64,000 nt of DNA from Palsa-89 sp963824345 (GTDB lineage Bacteria; Acidobacteriota; Terriglobia; Bryobacterales; Bryobacteraceae), in assembly GCA_963824345.1 (NCBI GenBank), contig CAWGOZ010000006.1:613526-677525 (forward strand), written 5' to 3'. The notes below the pieces were generated by a model. That model searched no databases, was not told where the DNA came from, and saw only the letters and a list, made by a program, of their open reading frames with translations. Below, one piece after another: positions 8,780-17,497 of the stretch (position 1 is the first letter of the stretch; each line of letters opens with the position of its first letter). Both the position numbers and the translations under genes were made by a program.

Positions 8780-9226
8780 TTATTTGGTGGCGGGCGGAGG
8801 CCGCCTGTGATACCCCGGCCGGTACTGCAGATGGCAATTCACGCACACGTCGTTGAGCGGATCGTTGAGCGCGTGAATTCCGTCCAGGTCCTTGGCCTGC
8901 GCCGCCTTAAACGCAGTGGTCGCGATGTCAATCATCTGCTTTGAATACTTGACCCAATTCTCCTGGTCGCGCGCGCGGCCTTCCATCATGAGCAGGTTTC
9001 CGGACTCGGCCAGCGTCAGCGCCTGCGCCCGCAGCAATGCCCACTCATGCTGATTCTTCGGCGGGTCGCGATCCACATAGAAGATGGCATCGGACGTTGG
9101 GTAGACGATATCGATCATCAACTGGCTCATATTGCCGACTGGCTGAAACGGCGCCGGCGCCTGCGCTATGGCGGCCATCGCCAGCAAACTCATGCCCGCA
9201 ATCAACCGCACTCCAAGGCTTCGCAT
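8780..9226 (-). CDS. Exported monoheme cytochrome c-like protein
   Basis: 148 residues from the ATG at 9226, chosen because AGGAGGT lies four bases before it; an upstream in-frame ATG lacks a site. A signal peptide (LIAGMSLLAMAAIAQA) precedes a helical body with SNLLMMEGRARDQENWVKYSK and QMIDIATTAFKAAQA, and the only heme motif, CVNCH, sits near the C-terminus. This helical bundle with a C-terminal CxxCH resembles cytochrome c prime or c-556-type proteins. It would carry one heme in the periplasm. No partner oxidoreductase is adjacent. Confidence 0.72.
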   Translation of the reverse strand: MRSLGVRLIAGMSLLAMAAIAQAPAPFQPVGNMSQLMIDIVYPTSDAIFYVDRDPPKNQHEWALLRAQALTLAESGNLLMMEGRARDQENWVKYSKQMIDIATTAFKAAQAKDLDGIHALNDPLNDVCVNCHLQYRPGYHRRPPPATK

Positions 9227-9262
9227 CGCGACCTCCTGTGGATGTGATTTTATCACTATTTG

Positions 9263-10837
9263 CTATTTTTCAATGACGGGCAGGACGCGCCCCACCGACC
9301 CGCTCGGCTCATTCACCCCCAGCAGCGCCGCAAGGGTGGGCGCGACGTCGGCCACGCGGATATTTTCGTCGTAGCGCCCCGCGCGAATGCCGCGACCGTA
9401 AAAGATCACCGGCACGTGGGTGTCGTAGCTGAAGGGCGTTCCATGCGATGTTCCATCCTTGTACGCAATCCAGTAAGGTTTCTGAACGATGAAAAGGTCG
9501 CCGGAGCGCTCGCGATGGAACCCGCGCTGCATGAGCAGATCGATAGGATCGCCTGCCAGGTTCTCGTGCTCTAACTCCGTGCGGGCGTACACGCGAAAAA
9601 TATAGGGGAGCTTTCGCACGGCTTCCGCCGCGGTTTCCAGCGCATCTGCTAAGGCGACGTGTTTGACGCGCAGCAGCTCGTGATCCAGGTACGGCGACAA
9701 CTCGGCGTTGCCCAACACGTACTTGGCCGGCCCATATTTTTCGCCCAGCGCCGTTTCGATAGTGCGATACACTTCGGCGCCGGAAAATCGTCCAGCCGGC
9801 ATTCCGCGCTTGGTCAATTCCTGGGGAAGGGGCGCCACGCCATGATCGGATGTCAACACCACAACGTAGTTCCCCGCCCCCGCCTCGGCCTCGACGGCCC
9901 GCAACAACTGCCCGAGAACTCGATCCGTCTGAATGCACATGTCGCGAACTTCCGGTGCATCCGGTCCCACCTGGTGCCCCAGCAAATCGTTGCTCGAAAA
10001 GCTGACCGTTAGAACATCAGTGGCGGAATGCCGTCCCAGATGCTCTTCCTTCAGCGCCTGTTCGGCGAAAGCCTCCAGCATCTCGTTCCCATAAGGAGTG
10101 CGAATCATCTCTTCGTAATATTGCTTCCCGAGTTGCGGCGGGAGTATCCGAAACGGCTGCGCTCCAGGCCCTGCATCGATCGGCATCCATTTCGCGGCCG
10201 CGTGACGATTAGCCGCGTCGCTCTTGTTGAAGGCCCGCACCCAAGCCGGCAGATCGGTCATATAGTACGTGCTGCTGACGAATTGTCCGGACTCCTGCTC
10301 GAACCAATAGGCCGCGTTTGCCGCGTGGCCCGAGGGTAGAATCGCCGCACGATCTTTCAGCGAAATCCCGATCACCGTGGTATCCGCCGGTCCGGCGATC
10401 TTCAGTTCGTCGCCGAGCGTGCTCCCCACCAGACGCTGGGGCGACGAGCCGGTTCCGCCGTTCCCGCCCACCAGTTTGGTTGCCTCGTCGGAGACGCTGG
10501 TCACCGTTTTGCCGGTCTCGCGATCGAACCACTCGTTGCCGACGATCCCGTCAATGGCGGGAATCGATCCAGTCAAGAACGCAGCGTGTCCCACCGCCGT
10601 CACGGTCGGATAGTGCGCCTGGTGGGCATCGGTGAAAAAAGCGCCCGCATCGTGTAAACGCCGAAGCCCGCCTTGATAAGACGCATCGAAACGCGTCATA
10701 TAGTCGTAGCGGAACTGATCGATGATGATTGCAACCACGAGCTTGGTTTTTTGCGAAGCAGGCGCGGCCGCCTGCGCCGGAATCAACAGGATCAGCGCGG
10801 ACAGTCCAAGGATCCAACGCCGAAAACGAAAGGTCAT
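9263..10837 (-). CDS. Alkaline phosphatase family protein, PafA/PhoK-like
   Basis: 524-residue secreted phosphatase of the nucleotide pyrophosphatase/phosphodiesterase superfamily. The start at 10837 gives a signal peptide (ILGLSALILLIPAQAAA). The first metal ligand is in VVAIIIDQFRYDYM; the threonine nucleophile lies in HYPTVTAVGHAAFLTG; SSNDLLGHQVGPDAPE and VVLTSDHGVAPLP supply further Asp/His ligands; DGTSHGTPFSYDTHVPVIF gives the last His residues. Such Thr-nucleophile enzymes release phosphate from mono- and diesters in the periplasm. Single gene; no Pho box searched. The downstream cytochrome-like gene lies 36 bases away on the same strand. Confidence 0.88.
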   Translation of the reverse strand: MTFRFRRWILGLSALILLIPAQAAAPASQKTKLVVAIIIDQFRYDYMTRFDASYQGGLRRLHDAGAFFTDAHQAHYPTVTAVGHAAFLTGSIPAIDGIVGNEWFDRETGKTVTSVSDEATKLVGGNGGTGSSPQRLVGSTLGDELKIAGPADTTVIGISLKDRAAILPSGHAANAAYWFEQESGQFVSSTYYMTDLPAWVRAFNKSDAANRHAAAKWMPIDAGPGAQPFRILPPQLGKQYYEEMIRTPYGNEMLEAFAEQALKEEHLGRHSATDVLTVSFSSNDLLGHQVGPDAPEVRDMCIQTDRVLGQLLRAVEAEAGAGNYVVVLTSDHGVAPLPQELTKRGMPAGRFSGAEVYRTIETALGEKYGPAKYVLGNAELSPYLDHELLRVKHVALADALETAAEAVRKLPYIFRVYARTELEHENLAGDPIDLLMQRGFHRERSGDLFIVQKPYWIAYKDGTSHGTPFSYDTHVPVIFYGRGIRAGRYDENIRVADVAPTLAALLGVNEPSGSVGRVLPVIEK

Positions 10838-10880
10838 GTCTTCATAATGCCACTGGATGGTAGAATTGAGTTCGGTCCCG

Positions 10881-11291
10881 ATGGAACGAGCTGGCCAGAT
10901 CCTCGCCAAAATCAAGAACAGCGATACGATTTCACCGGAAGAACTGGCGCGTGCGGCCTGGCGCGCCACGGTGGGCAAACGCATCGCCGCCAAGGCTTCC
11001 CCGAAAGCCCTGGTGCGCGGGTCGCTGATCGTCGAAGTAGAGGACGCCATCTGGCAGAAGCAGCTTTTTCACTTGCGCTTCGACATTCTCGCGAAACTCA
11101 CACAGGTGATCGGGGGCGGCACGGTAACCGCGCTGGAATTTCGTATCGCCACTCCTCGGCGGCCGCCGCAAGTCGCGCAAAGTCACGGCGAGACCCCTGC
11201 GCTCGATGAAGCCGATGGTATCGAAGATCCGATTTTTCGCATCTTATATAAGCAGGCCCGCCATCGGGCCGAGAAGAAGGCGACCGCTTGA
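10881..11291 (+). CDS. dciA: DciA-like DUF721 protein
   Basis: 136-residue member of the DUF721 family. DciA proteins load the replicative helicase DnaB in bacteria lacking DnaC or DnaI. The core pattern is present: ARAAWRATVGKRIAAKASP, then GSLIVEVEDAIWQKQLFHLR and DILAKLTQVIG, matching the usual W-x3-VG and L-x-V-x5-W-x-QEL features. An ATG at 10857 is an alternative start; I chose 10881 because MERAGQILAKI fits family N-termini. The stop overlaps the TTG start of gatC by four bases. Confidence 0.82.
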   Translation: MERAGQILAKIKNSDTISPEELARAAWRATVGKRIAAKASPKALVRGSLIVEVEDAIWQKQLFHLRFDILAKLTQVIGGGTVTALEFRIATPRRPPQVAQSHGETPALDEADGIEDPIFRILYKQARHRAEKKATA

Positions 11292-11587
11292 AGATCACCG
11301 AGCCGGAAGTTCGCTACGTGGCCGGCCTCGCAAACCTGCAGCTGACGGATTCCGAAATCGCGCGCCTTCAAAAAGACATGGACGAGATTCTCACGCATAT
11401 GGACGCACTGGGTGAGCTTGATACGTCCGCGATCGAGCCCATGGCCCAGGTCCTGTATCAGAGTGAGGAAGCCACGACATTGAGGGAAGACCAGCCAGTT
11501 CCACCGCTCGGGAGCGAAGTTGCACTTGCGAACGCACCCCTGTCCGGTTCCGGTTATTACAAGGTGCCGAAGGTGATCGAGAGGTAA
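11288..11587 (+). CDS. gatC: Asp-tRNA(Asn)/Glu-tRNA(Gln) amidotransferase subunit C
   Basis: 99-residue GatC, the small subunit that stabilises GatA in the amidotransferase converting Glu-tRNA(Gln) or Asp-tRNA(Asn) to the amide form. It begins ITEPEVRYVAGLANLQLTD and has the conserved DMDEILTHMDALGELDTS and the C-terminal LREDQP. Translation starts at TTG, overlapping the dciA stop. gatA follows after seven bases. gatB is not in the window. Confidence 0.95.
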   Translation: MKITEPEVRYVAGLANLQLTDSEIARLQKDMDEILTHMDALGELDTSAIEPMAQVLYQSEEATTLREDQPVPPLGSEVALANAPLSGSGYYKVPKVIER

Positions 11588-11594
11588 TTAAGGG

Positions 11595-13040
11595 ATGAGC
11601 GTCGCTACTCTCACCATTGAGCAGGTGCAAGCCGGCTTGGCTGCGCGCCAGTTCAGCGCCGTCGAGCTGGCGCAATCCGCGCTCGAATTCGCTCAAGCCG
11701 AGAATCCCAAGACCAACGCTTACCTCCACTTTTGCCCCGAACGCGCGCTGGCCTCAGCCGAGCGAGTGGACCGCAAGCTTGCCGCAGGCGAAGACCCTGG
11801 ACCGCTGGCCGGCGTGCCGCTGGCAGTGAAGGATGTCATCGTTACCAAGGGCGTCCGCACCACCTGCGGATCGCGCCTGCTGGAACGCTACATCCCGCCT
11901 TACGACGCCACAGCCGTAGTTCGTTTGGAACAGGCCGGCGCGGTTATTCTCGGAAAAACGAACTGCGACGAGTTCGCAATGGGATCGTCCAATGAAAATT
12001 CCGCGTTCGGGCCGGTGCGCAATCCCGTCGCTTTGGATCGCGTGCCCGGCGGCTCAAGCGGCGGATCGGCGGCAGCGGTGGCGCAAGGAACGGCCGTGGC
12101 CGCGCTTGGTTCCGACACCGGCGGATCGGTACGTCAGCCGGCTTCATTCTGCGGCGTGGTAGGCGTCACGCCAAGCTATGGCCGAGTCTCGCGCTACGGC
12201 CTGGTGGCATTCGCCAGTTCGCTCGATCATATCGGACCTTTTGGAAGAACGGTCCGCGATACGGCTCTGTTGCTCGAAACGATGGCCGGACGCGACGAGT
12301 GCGATGCCACTTCCGCCTTCGCGCCGGTGCCCCGCTACTCGGCCCAACTCGACGGCAAGATCGCCGGATTAAAGCTCGGCCTGCCGCGCGAGTACTTCGA
12401 AGGGCTCTCGAGCGAATCGGGCGACCGCATCCAGCAAGCCATCACGCTGCTGCAGAAGCTGGGTTGCGAAGTGCGCGACATCAGCCTGCCCGCCACCAAG
12501 TACGCCGTGCCTTGCTACTACATCATTGCGACGGCCGAAGCCAGTTCCAATCTTGCGCGTTACGACGGCGTGCGGTATACCACGCGCGCCAATGCAGACA
12601 CGCTGAGCGATATGTACCGCACCACGCGGGGCGAGGGTTTCGGCGCCGAATGCAAACGCCGCATCATGCTGGGCACCTACGTGCTGAGCCACGGCTATTA
12701 CGACGCGTACTATTTGAAAGCGCAGAAGGTGCGCGCTCTCATCGCAGAAGATTTCCGCAGAGCTTTCGCCGCAGTGGACGCCATCGTCGCCCCGGTTTCG
12801 CCCTTCGCCGCGTTCAAGATCGGCGAGAAGGTGGACGATCCGCTCGAGATGTATCTTTCAGATATTTACACCATCACGGGCGACCTGGCCGGCATTCCGT
12901 GCATGAGCGTGCCTTGCGGAAAAACAGCCGAGGAGCTGCCGGTTGGCTTGCAGATCCTGGCCAGGCACTTCGACGAAACGACAATGTTCCGCCTTGCGGA
13001 CGCATTTGAAAAGGCCGGCGGCTGCGCCGGCTCAAACTAA
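11595..13040 (+). CDS. gatA: Asp-tRNA(Asn)/Glu-tRNA(Gln) amidotransferase subunit A
   Basis: 481-residue amidase-signature enzyme supplying ammonia from glutamine for tRNA-dependent amidation. The catalytic Lys is in PLAVKDVIVTKG, the glycine/serine-rich signature is VPGGSSGGSAAAVAQG, and the Ser nucleophile region is GSDTGGSVRQPASFCG. Length and termini match GatA. It follows gatC closely; the glutaminase function needs GatB, encoded elsewhere. Confidence 0.96.
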   Translation: MSVATLTIEQVQAGLAARQFSAVELAQSALEFAQAENPKTNAYLHFCPERALASAERVDRKLAAGEDPGPLAGVPLAVKDVIVTKGVRTTCGSRLLERYIPPYDATAVVRLEQAGAVILGKTNCDEFAMGSSNENSAFGPVRNPVALDRVPGGSSGGSAAAVAQGTAVAALGSDTGGSVRQPASFCGVVGVTPSYGRVSRYGLVAFASSLDHIGPFGRTVRDTALLLETMAGRDECDATSAFAPVPRYSAQLDGKIAGLKLGLPREYFEGLSSESGDRIQQAITLLQKLGCEVRDISLPATKYAVPCYYIIATAEASSNLARYDGVRYTTRANADTLSDMYRTTRGEGFGAECKRRIMLGTYVLSHGYYDAYYLKAQKVRALIAEDFRRAFAAVDAIVAPVSPFAAFKIGEKVDDPLEMYLSDIYTITGDLAGIPCMSVPCGKTAEELPVGLQILARHFDETTMFRLADAFEKAGGCAGSN

Positions 13041-13058
13041 GAATCAAGAGGAGAAACT

Positions 13059-13670
13059 ATGGCATTTACCCTTCCCCCGCTGCCTTACGCGTTTGACGCG
13101 CTGGAGCCCTACATCGACAGCAAGACCATGGAGATTCATCACGACAAGCACCATGCGGCTTACGTGACGAATTTGAATAAGGCGCTTGAATCCGCGCCCG
13201 ATCTGCAGAGCAAGACGATCGAGGAGCTGCTGGCGAACAACCTCGCCATCGTACCCGACAACATCAAGACCGCGGTCCGCAACAACGGCGGCGGCCATAT
13301 CAATCACTCCATGTTCTGGCAGATTCTCGCGCCCAGCGCCGGAGGCAGTCCCAGCGGCAACGTCGCGAGCGCCATCCATTCCACGTTTGGAAGCTTCGAC
13401 ACGTTCAAGGAAAAGTTCGCCGCCGCGGCCACCACTCGCTTCGGTTCCGGTTGGGCCTGGTTGGCCAAGACGAACAAAGGCCTGGAGCTTTTTTCAGCCG
13501 CCAACCAAGACAGCCCACTGATGGAAGGGCATTATCCAATCCTGGGCCTGGACGTTTGGGAGCACGCCTACTATCTCAAGTATCAGAACCGCCGGCCCGA
13601 GTACATCGCCGCTTGGTGGAGCGTGGTGAATTGGCCGGAGATCGAGAAGCGCTTCAACTCGGCCAAGTAA
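13059..13670 (+). CDS. Superoxide dismutase, Fe/Mn type
   Basis: 203-residue superoxide dismutase converting superoxide to peroxide and oxygen in the cytoplasm. The four metal ligands are recognisable: His in MEIHHDKHH, His in GGGHINHSMFW, and Asp and His in LGLDVWEHAYY. An AGAGGAGA site precedes the ATG. The residue pattern around HINHSMFW is compatible with Mn or cambialistic use, but I would not decide the metal from sequence alone. It is 18 bases downstream of gatA on the same strand and may share its transcript. Confidence 0.95.
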   Translation: MAFTLPPLPYAFDALEPYIDSKTMEIHHDKHHAAYVTNLNKALESAPDLQSKTIEELLANNLAIVPDNIKTAVRNNGGGHINHSMFWQILAPSAGGSPSGNVASAIHSTFGSFDTFKEKFAAAATTRFGSGWAWLAKTNKGLELFSAANQDSPLMEGHYPILGLDVWEHAYYLKYQNRRPEYIAAWWSVVNWPEIEKRFNSAK

Positions 13671-13846
13671 AATCACGCTGCGATGGCCGGCTGCACGCGG
13701 GTCATCGCAGTCGTTGTAGTGTGGCTTCAAACTTCGTGGCCTCCAAAGATGTGTGAGCCGCAGTGTTTGGACGCCTTGAGACCCGCCCCCGCTCAAGCAT
13801 CCTTGTCCGAGCCGGACCCCCAATCCGGCTCGGCTACAGTAGAACC

Positions 13847-14845
13847 ATGCGAATTCACCTTTTTCTGTTCGTTGTCGCCTGTTCAGCCTGGGCGCAGACC
13901 CCCAATGTGGTCAAGTATCACGCCACCATCGACAATGTGAAATATGTATACGGCCCGGCGGCGCCGGTGGCGCACGTGAAGCCGGGGGACATACTCGAAA
14001 CCAACACCCTGGACGCGTTCGGCAACGTTCTGAAAAAGCCCGGCGACACACAGAGCCTGGTGAAGGGAGACAACCCTCTGACCGGCCCTTTTTACGTGGA
14101 CGGCGCGCAGCCGGGAGACACGCTGGCAATCAAGATCCTCGATCTACAAGTGGACGGGAATCAGGGGGTGGGAGCGTTCGCGCCGGGCTTCGGAGCCCTG
14201 AACGAAACCAGCTATACGCCCATGCTGCATCCGCCGCTGCCGGAAAAGATCTGGTTCTACCCCATCGACAAGGCCACCAACACGGCCACGTTCCGCGCGC
14301 TCGACTCGAATTTTTCAGTGAAGATTCCGCTGCATCCTTTCTTTGGTTGTATCGGTGTCGCGCCGGCGAAAGGGGAAGTGCGCAGCTCCATCGTGCCCGC
14401 GGAATTCGGCGGCAATATGGACGCACCCGAGGTTAGCGTGGGCAATACTTTGTATCTTCCGGTGAATGTCCCCGGCGCGCTGCTTTATATGGGCGACGGT
14501 CACGCCGCGATGGGCGATGGCGAAATAGCGGGAACGGCGATTGAAGTCTCGCTGCTGGCGCGAATGCAGATCGGCGTCATCAAAGGAAAACCGATCAACT
14601 GGCCGCGTTTTGAGAACAACGATTCCATCATGGCCGTGGGCGCCTACCGGCCGCTAGACGACGCGCTGCGAATCGCATTTACCGAACTGGTGGACTGGAT
14701 TCACAAGGATTACGGACTGTCAAGTCTGGATGCGTACGAATTGCTTTCCAAGGTGGCCAGGATTCATCTGGATGAGATGGTCGACCCCAATTACGTCGTG
14801 GTGGCATCCATCGATAAGAAGTTTCTGCCCGCGAAAAAGAAGTGA
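13847..14845 (+). CDS. Secreted acetamidase/formamidase family protein
   Basis: 332 residues from the ATG at 13847, which opens a signal peptide (RIHLFLFVVACSAWA); the frame is open further upstream but without a credible N-terminus. The FmdA/AmdA fold is shown by VKPGDILETNTLDAF, GPFYVDGAQPGDTLAIKI, the FGCIGVAPA segment, GGNMDAPEVSVGNTLYLPV and GALLYMGDGHAAMGDGE, which carry the usual metal-site Asp and His. Such enzymes hydrolyse short amides to acid and ammonia. An exported form suggests use of extracellular amides. Single gene. Confidence 0.87.
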   Translation: MRIHLFLFVVACSAWAQTPNVVKYHATIDNVKYVYGPAAPVAHVKPGDILETNTLDAFGNVLKKPGDTQSLVKGDNPLTGPFYVDGAQPGDTLAIKILDLQVDGNQGVGAFAPGFGALNETSYTPMLHPPLPEKIWFYPIDKATNTATFRALDSNFSVKIPLHPFFGCIGVAPAKGEVRSSIVPAEFGGNMDAPEVSVGNTLYLPVNVPGALLYMGDGHAAMGDGEIAGTAIEVSLLARMQIGVIKGKPINWPRFENNDSIMAVGAYRPLDDALRIAFTELVDWIHKDYGLSSLDAYELLSKVARIHLDEMVDPNYVVVASIDKKFLPAKKK

Positions 14846-14919
14846 GCGGCCCAGCCACGGGCGTCCCTGGAAGCTGCGCCCAAAAATCCTCACCCAACTT
14901 GCGGTAACATTGCATTTCA

Positions 14920-15891
14920 ATGGAGTGTGTATTAGAGCTTCGCGGCGTTTCGAAGCACTATCCCTCGCACCACGCCGTCACCGGCGTCTCGCTGGACCTC
15001 GCTCGCGGCGAGTTCTTCTCCTTGCTCGGTCCCTCCGGATGCGGAAAGACCACTACGTTGCGCATGGTCGCGGGATTCGAAGAGCCCACCTCGGGCGAAA
15101 TTCGCCTGAACGGTTCCAGCATCCAGCATCTGAAACCCTACCAGCGCAACGTTAGTACCGTCTTTCAAAACTACGCGCTGTTCCCGCATCTGACCGTGCG
15201 AGACAACGTGGAATTCGGCTTGCGCCGCCGCGCGGGCAATCACATTGGCGACCGAGTTCGCGATGTGCTGGAACTGGTTCAACTAGCCGGCAAGGAATCG
15301 CGGCGTCCAGCCCAGCTCTCCGGCGGCGAACGCCAGCGGGTGGCGCTGGCCCGGTCGTTGGTTCTGGAACCCGATGTTCTGCTGCTTGACGAGCCGCTGT
15401 CCGCGCTGGATCCGAATCTTCGTAAACAAGTTCGCGCCGAGCTGAAAGCCATCCAGCGCCGTGTGGGCATCACATTCCTGTTCGTCACCCACGATCAGGA
15501 AGAAGCGCTCTCGCTTTCGGATCGCCTGGGTGTCATGAACAAGGGCCGCCTGGAACAAATCGGCACGCCCGAGGAAATTTACCTGCAGCCCAGCACGCGA
15601 TTCGTGGCATCTTTCCTGGGCGCCGTGAACTGGATCGGCGGTGTGGGCGTGCGCCCCGAAGCCATGCGTATCGTGCGGGAACCGTCTCGGAACGGCCATC
15701 GTTCCCAACCCGCCACCATCGTTCATTCCACGTTCCTCGGCAACTGCGTCCACGTTCAGACCCGTTTGTCCGATGGCGAACCCGCCGTGGTCGAGATTTC
15801 ACGGCTGGGCGAAACCTTCGCGCCAGGCGAGTCCGTCCACCTGTGGTGGGAACCGGCCGACGAGCTGCGCTTCGATGAGTTGCATCCGTAA
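14920..15891 (+). CDS. potA: Spermidine/putrescine-type ABC importer, ATPase
   Basis: 323-residue ATP-binding subunit of a polyamine/opine-class importer. Walker A is LLGPSGCGKTTTL near residue 36, the signature is LSGGERQRVALARSL, Walker B is VLLLDEPLSALDP, and the switch is FVTHDQEEA. A C-terminal TOBE-like region follows from about residue 240 (GVRPEAMRIVRE). Its TGA shares a base with the potB start, and all four genes overlap, giving a potABCD operon. Specificity is inferred from the solute-binding protein. Confidence 0.9.
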   Translation: MECVLELRGVSKHYPSHHAVTGVSLDLARGEFFSLLGPSGCGKTTTLRMVAGFEEPTSGEIRLNGSSIQHLKPYQRNVSTVFQNYALFPHLTVRDNVEFGLRRRAGNHIGDRVRDVLELVQLAGKESRRPAQLSGGERQRVALARSLVLEPDVLLLDEPLSALDPNLRKQVRAELKAIQRRVGITFLFVTHDQEEALSLSDRLGVMNKGRLEQIGTPEEIYLQPSTRFVASFLGAVNWIGGVGVRPEAMRIVREPSRNGHRSQPATIVHSTFLGNCVHVQTRLSDGEPAVVEISRLGETFAPGESVHLWWEPADELRFDELHP

Positions 15892-16721
15892 TGAACCGGC
15901 TGCGCGCGTGGTTTCTCGCTCCCACGTGGACCGTCGTCATCGCGCTGTTTCTCGCGCCGCTGGCCATCATCCTGGGCTATAGCTTCCTCACGCGCGGCGT
16001 CTATGGCGGTATCACCTCGCCCTGGACGCTGGAAAGTTACCAGCGCCTCATCGATCCCATCTATCTCGAAATCCTCTGGCGCTCATTCTGGATCGCGGGC
16101 GCGTCCACGGCACTCTGTCTACTGCTGGGCTTCCCGCTCGCGCTGTTCATCTCGCGCGCCGGCCCGCACAAGAACTTCTATCTCGGCCTGGTGATGCTTC
16201 CTTTTTGGACCAGCTTTCTGGTTCGCACCTATGCGTGGATGTTTCTGCTGCGCGATACGGGTCTACTTAACACGTTGCTCCAGAAACTTGGCGTGATCCA
16301 CTCGCCCCTGCCCTTGCTCTACAACGAGGGCGCGGTGATCCTGGGGCTGGTCTACGGCTATCTGCCGTTCACCGTGTTGCCCCTATACGCAACGCTCGAA
16401 CGCCTGGACCGCACGCTGCTGGAGGCCGCGGCCGATCTCGGCGCCAGACCGTGGGCCGCGCTAATGCGGATAACCATTCCGCTTTCCGCGCCCGGTATTC
16501 GCGCGGGGGCAATTCTGGTTTTCATTCCGTGCCTGGGTGCATATCTGACACCCGATCTGCTGGGCGGCGGCAAGTCCGTCATGATCGGCAATCTGATCCA
16601 GAACCAGTTCACCACTGCGCGCGACTGGCCGTTCGGCTCGGCAGTATCGCTGGTTTTGATGGCCATCGTGATGGTGTTGTTGTTCTCCATCGCACGCGGC
16701 GAAGGCGAAGGCTTGCTGTGA
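15891..16721 (+). CDS. potB: Polyamine-type ABC importer permease 1
   Basis: 276-residue inner-membrane permease with about six helices, the first being VVIALFLAPLAIILGYSFL. The EAA loop that contacts the ATPase is LEAAADLGARPWAALMRITIP near residue 185. It resembles PotB, the first of the two permeases of the spermidine/putrescine system. The ATG overlaps the potA stop by one base and its own stop overlaps the potC GTG. Confidence 0.9.
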   Translation: MNRLRAWFLAPTWTVVIALFLAPLAIILGYSFLTRGVYGGITSPWTLESYQRLIDPIYLEILWRSFWIAGASTALCLLLGFPLALFISRAGPHKNFYLGLVMLPFWTSFLVRTYAWMFLLRDTGLLNTLLQKLGVIHSPLPLLYNEGAVILGLVYGYLPFTVLPLYATLERLDRTLLEAAADLGARPWAALMRITIPLSAPGIRAGAILVFIPCLGAYLTPDLLGGGKSVMIGNLIQNQFTTARDWPFGSAVSLVLMAIVMVLLFSIARGEGEGLL

Positions 16722-17497
16722 AGCAGGTGGTGAAGCAGCGGGGCGCGGGACTCGCCATCTATGCCGTCGGCGCGTTTCTATTTCTCCACTTGCCGCTGCT
16801 GATCCTCTCCATCTTCAGTTTCAATTCGTCGCGCTTCACCGTATGGGAGGGCTTCTCCCTGCGCTGGTACGCCGCTGCAATCAAAGACACGCAATTGACC
16901 GAGTCCGCGCTCAACAGCCTGATCATCGCGGCTGTGGCAACGCTGGTTTCCACCGTTCTCGGAACGCTGTGCGCTTACGGTCTCTGGAAGCGCACTTCGC
17001 GACCGCTGGCAGGATCGCTTTATTTGTCTCTCGTCACTCCCGAAATCGTCACCGGCATTTCGCTGCTGGCCTTCTACCAGTGGATTTTTCGCTTTTTGCG
17101 CGCCCAGCTCGGCATGCATACCGTGATTCTGGCGCACGTTTCGTTTTGTCTGGCCTACGTAGTCATCGTCGTCATCGCGCGGCTTCGCACGGTGGACGCC
17201 ACGCTCGAGGAAGCAGCGCTCGATCTGGGCGCCAACGAATGGCAGGCTTTCCGCTATGTCACTCTTCCCGCGATTTTGCCGGGCGTCGTCGCCGCTGCTC
17301 TGCTGGCCTTCACGGTGTCTTTCGACGACTACGTGATCACTAGCCTCGTGGCCGGCGTCGATTCCGAGACGCTGCCGATGGTTATTTACGCCATCGCTCG
17401 CCGCGGCGTGAATCCGGTGGTCAACGCGATCTCGGCTCTCATCGTGATCGGATTCGGATCGCTGGTTCTGATCTCGGAAAGGCTGCGCACCACTTGA
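16718..17497 (+). CDS. potC: Polyamine-type ABC importer permease 2
   Basis: 259-residue second permease. I place the start at the GTG in a GTGA overlap with potB, which yields the normal N-terminus KQVVKQRGAGLAIYAVG followed by helix FLFLHLPLLILSIFSF; the frame is open upstream only inside potB. The EAA loop is LEEAALDLGANEWQAFRYVTLP. The family segment VSFDDYVITSLVAGVDSETLP is intact. Overlaps potD by four bases. Confidence 0.9.
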   Translation: MKQVVKQRGAGLAIYAVGAFLFLHLPLLILSIFSFNSSRFTVWEGFSLRWYAAAIKDTQLTESALNSLIIAAVATLVSTVLGTLCAYGLWKRTSRPLAGSLYLSLVTPEIVTGISLLAFYQWIFRFLRAQLGMHTVILAHVSFCLAYVVIVVIARLRTVDATLEEAALDLGANEWQAFRYVTLPAILPGVVAAALLAFTVSFDDYVITSLVAGVDSETLPMVIYAIARRGVNPVVNAISALIVIGFGSLVLISERLRTT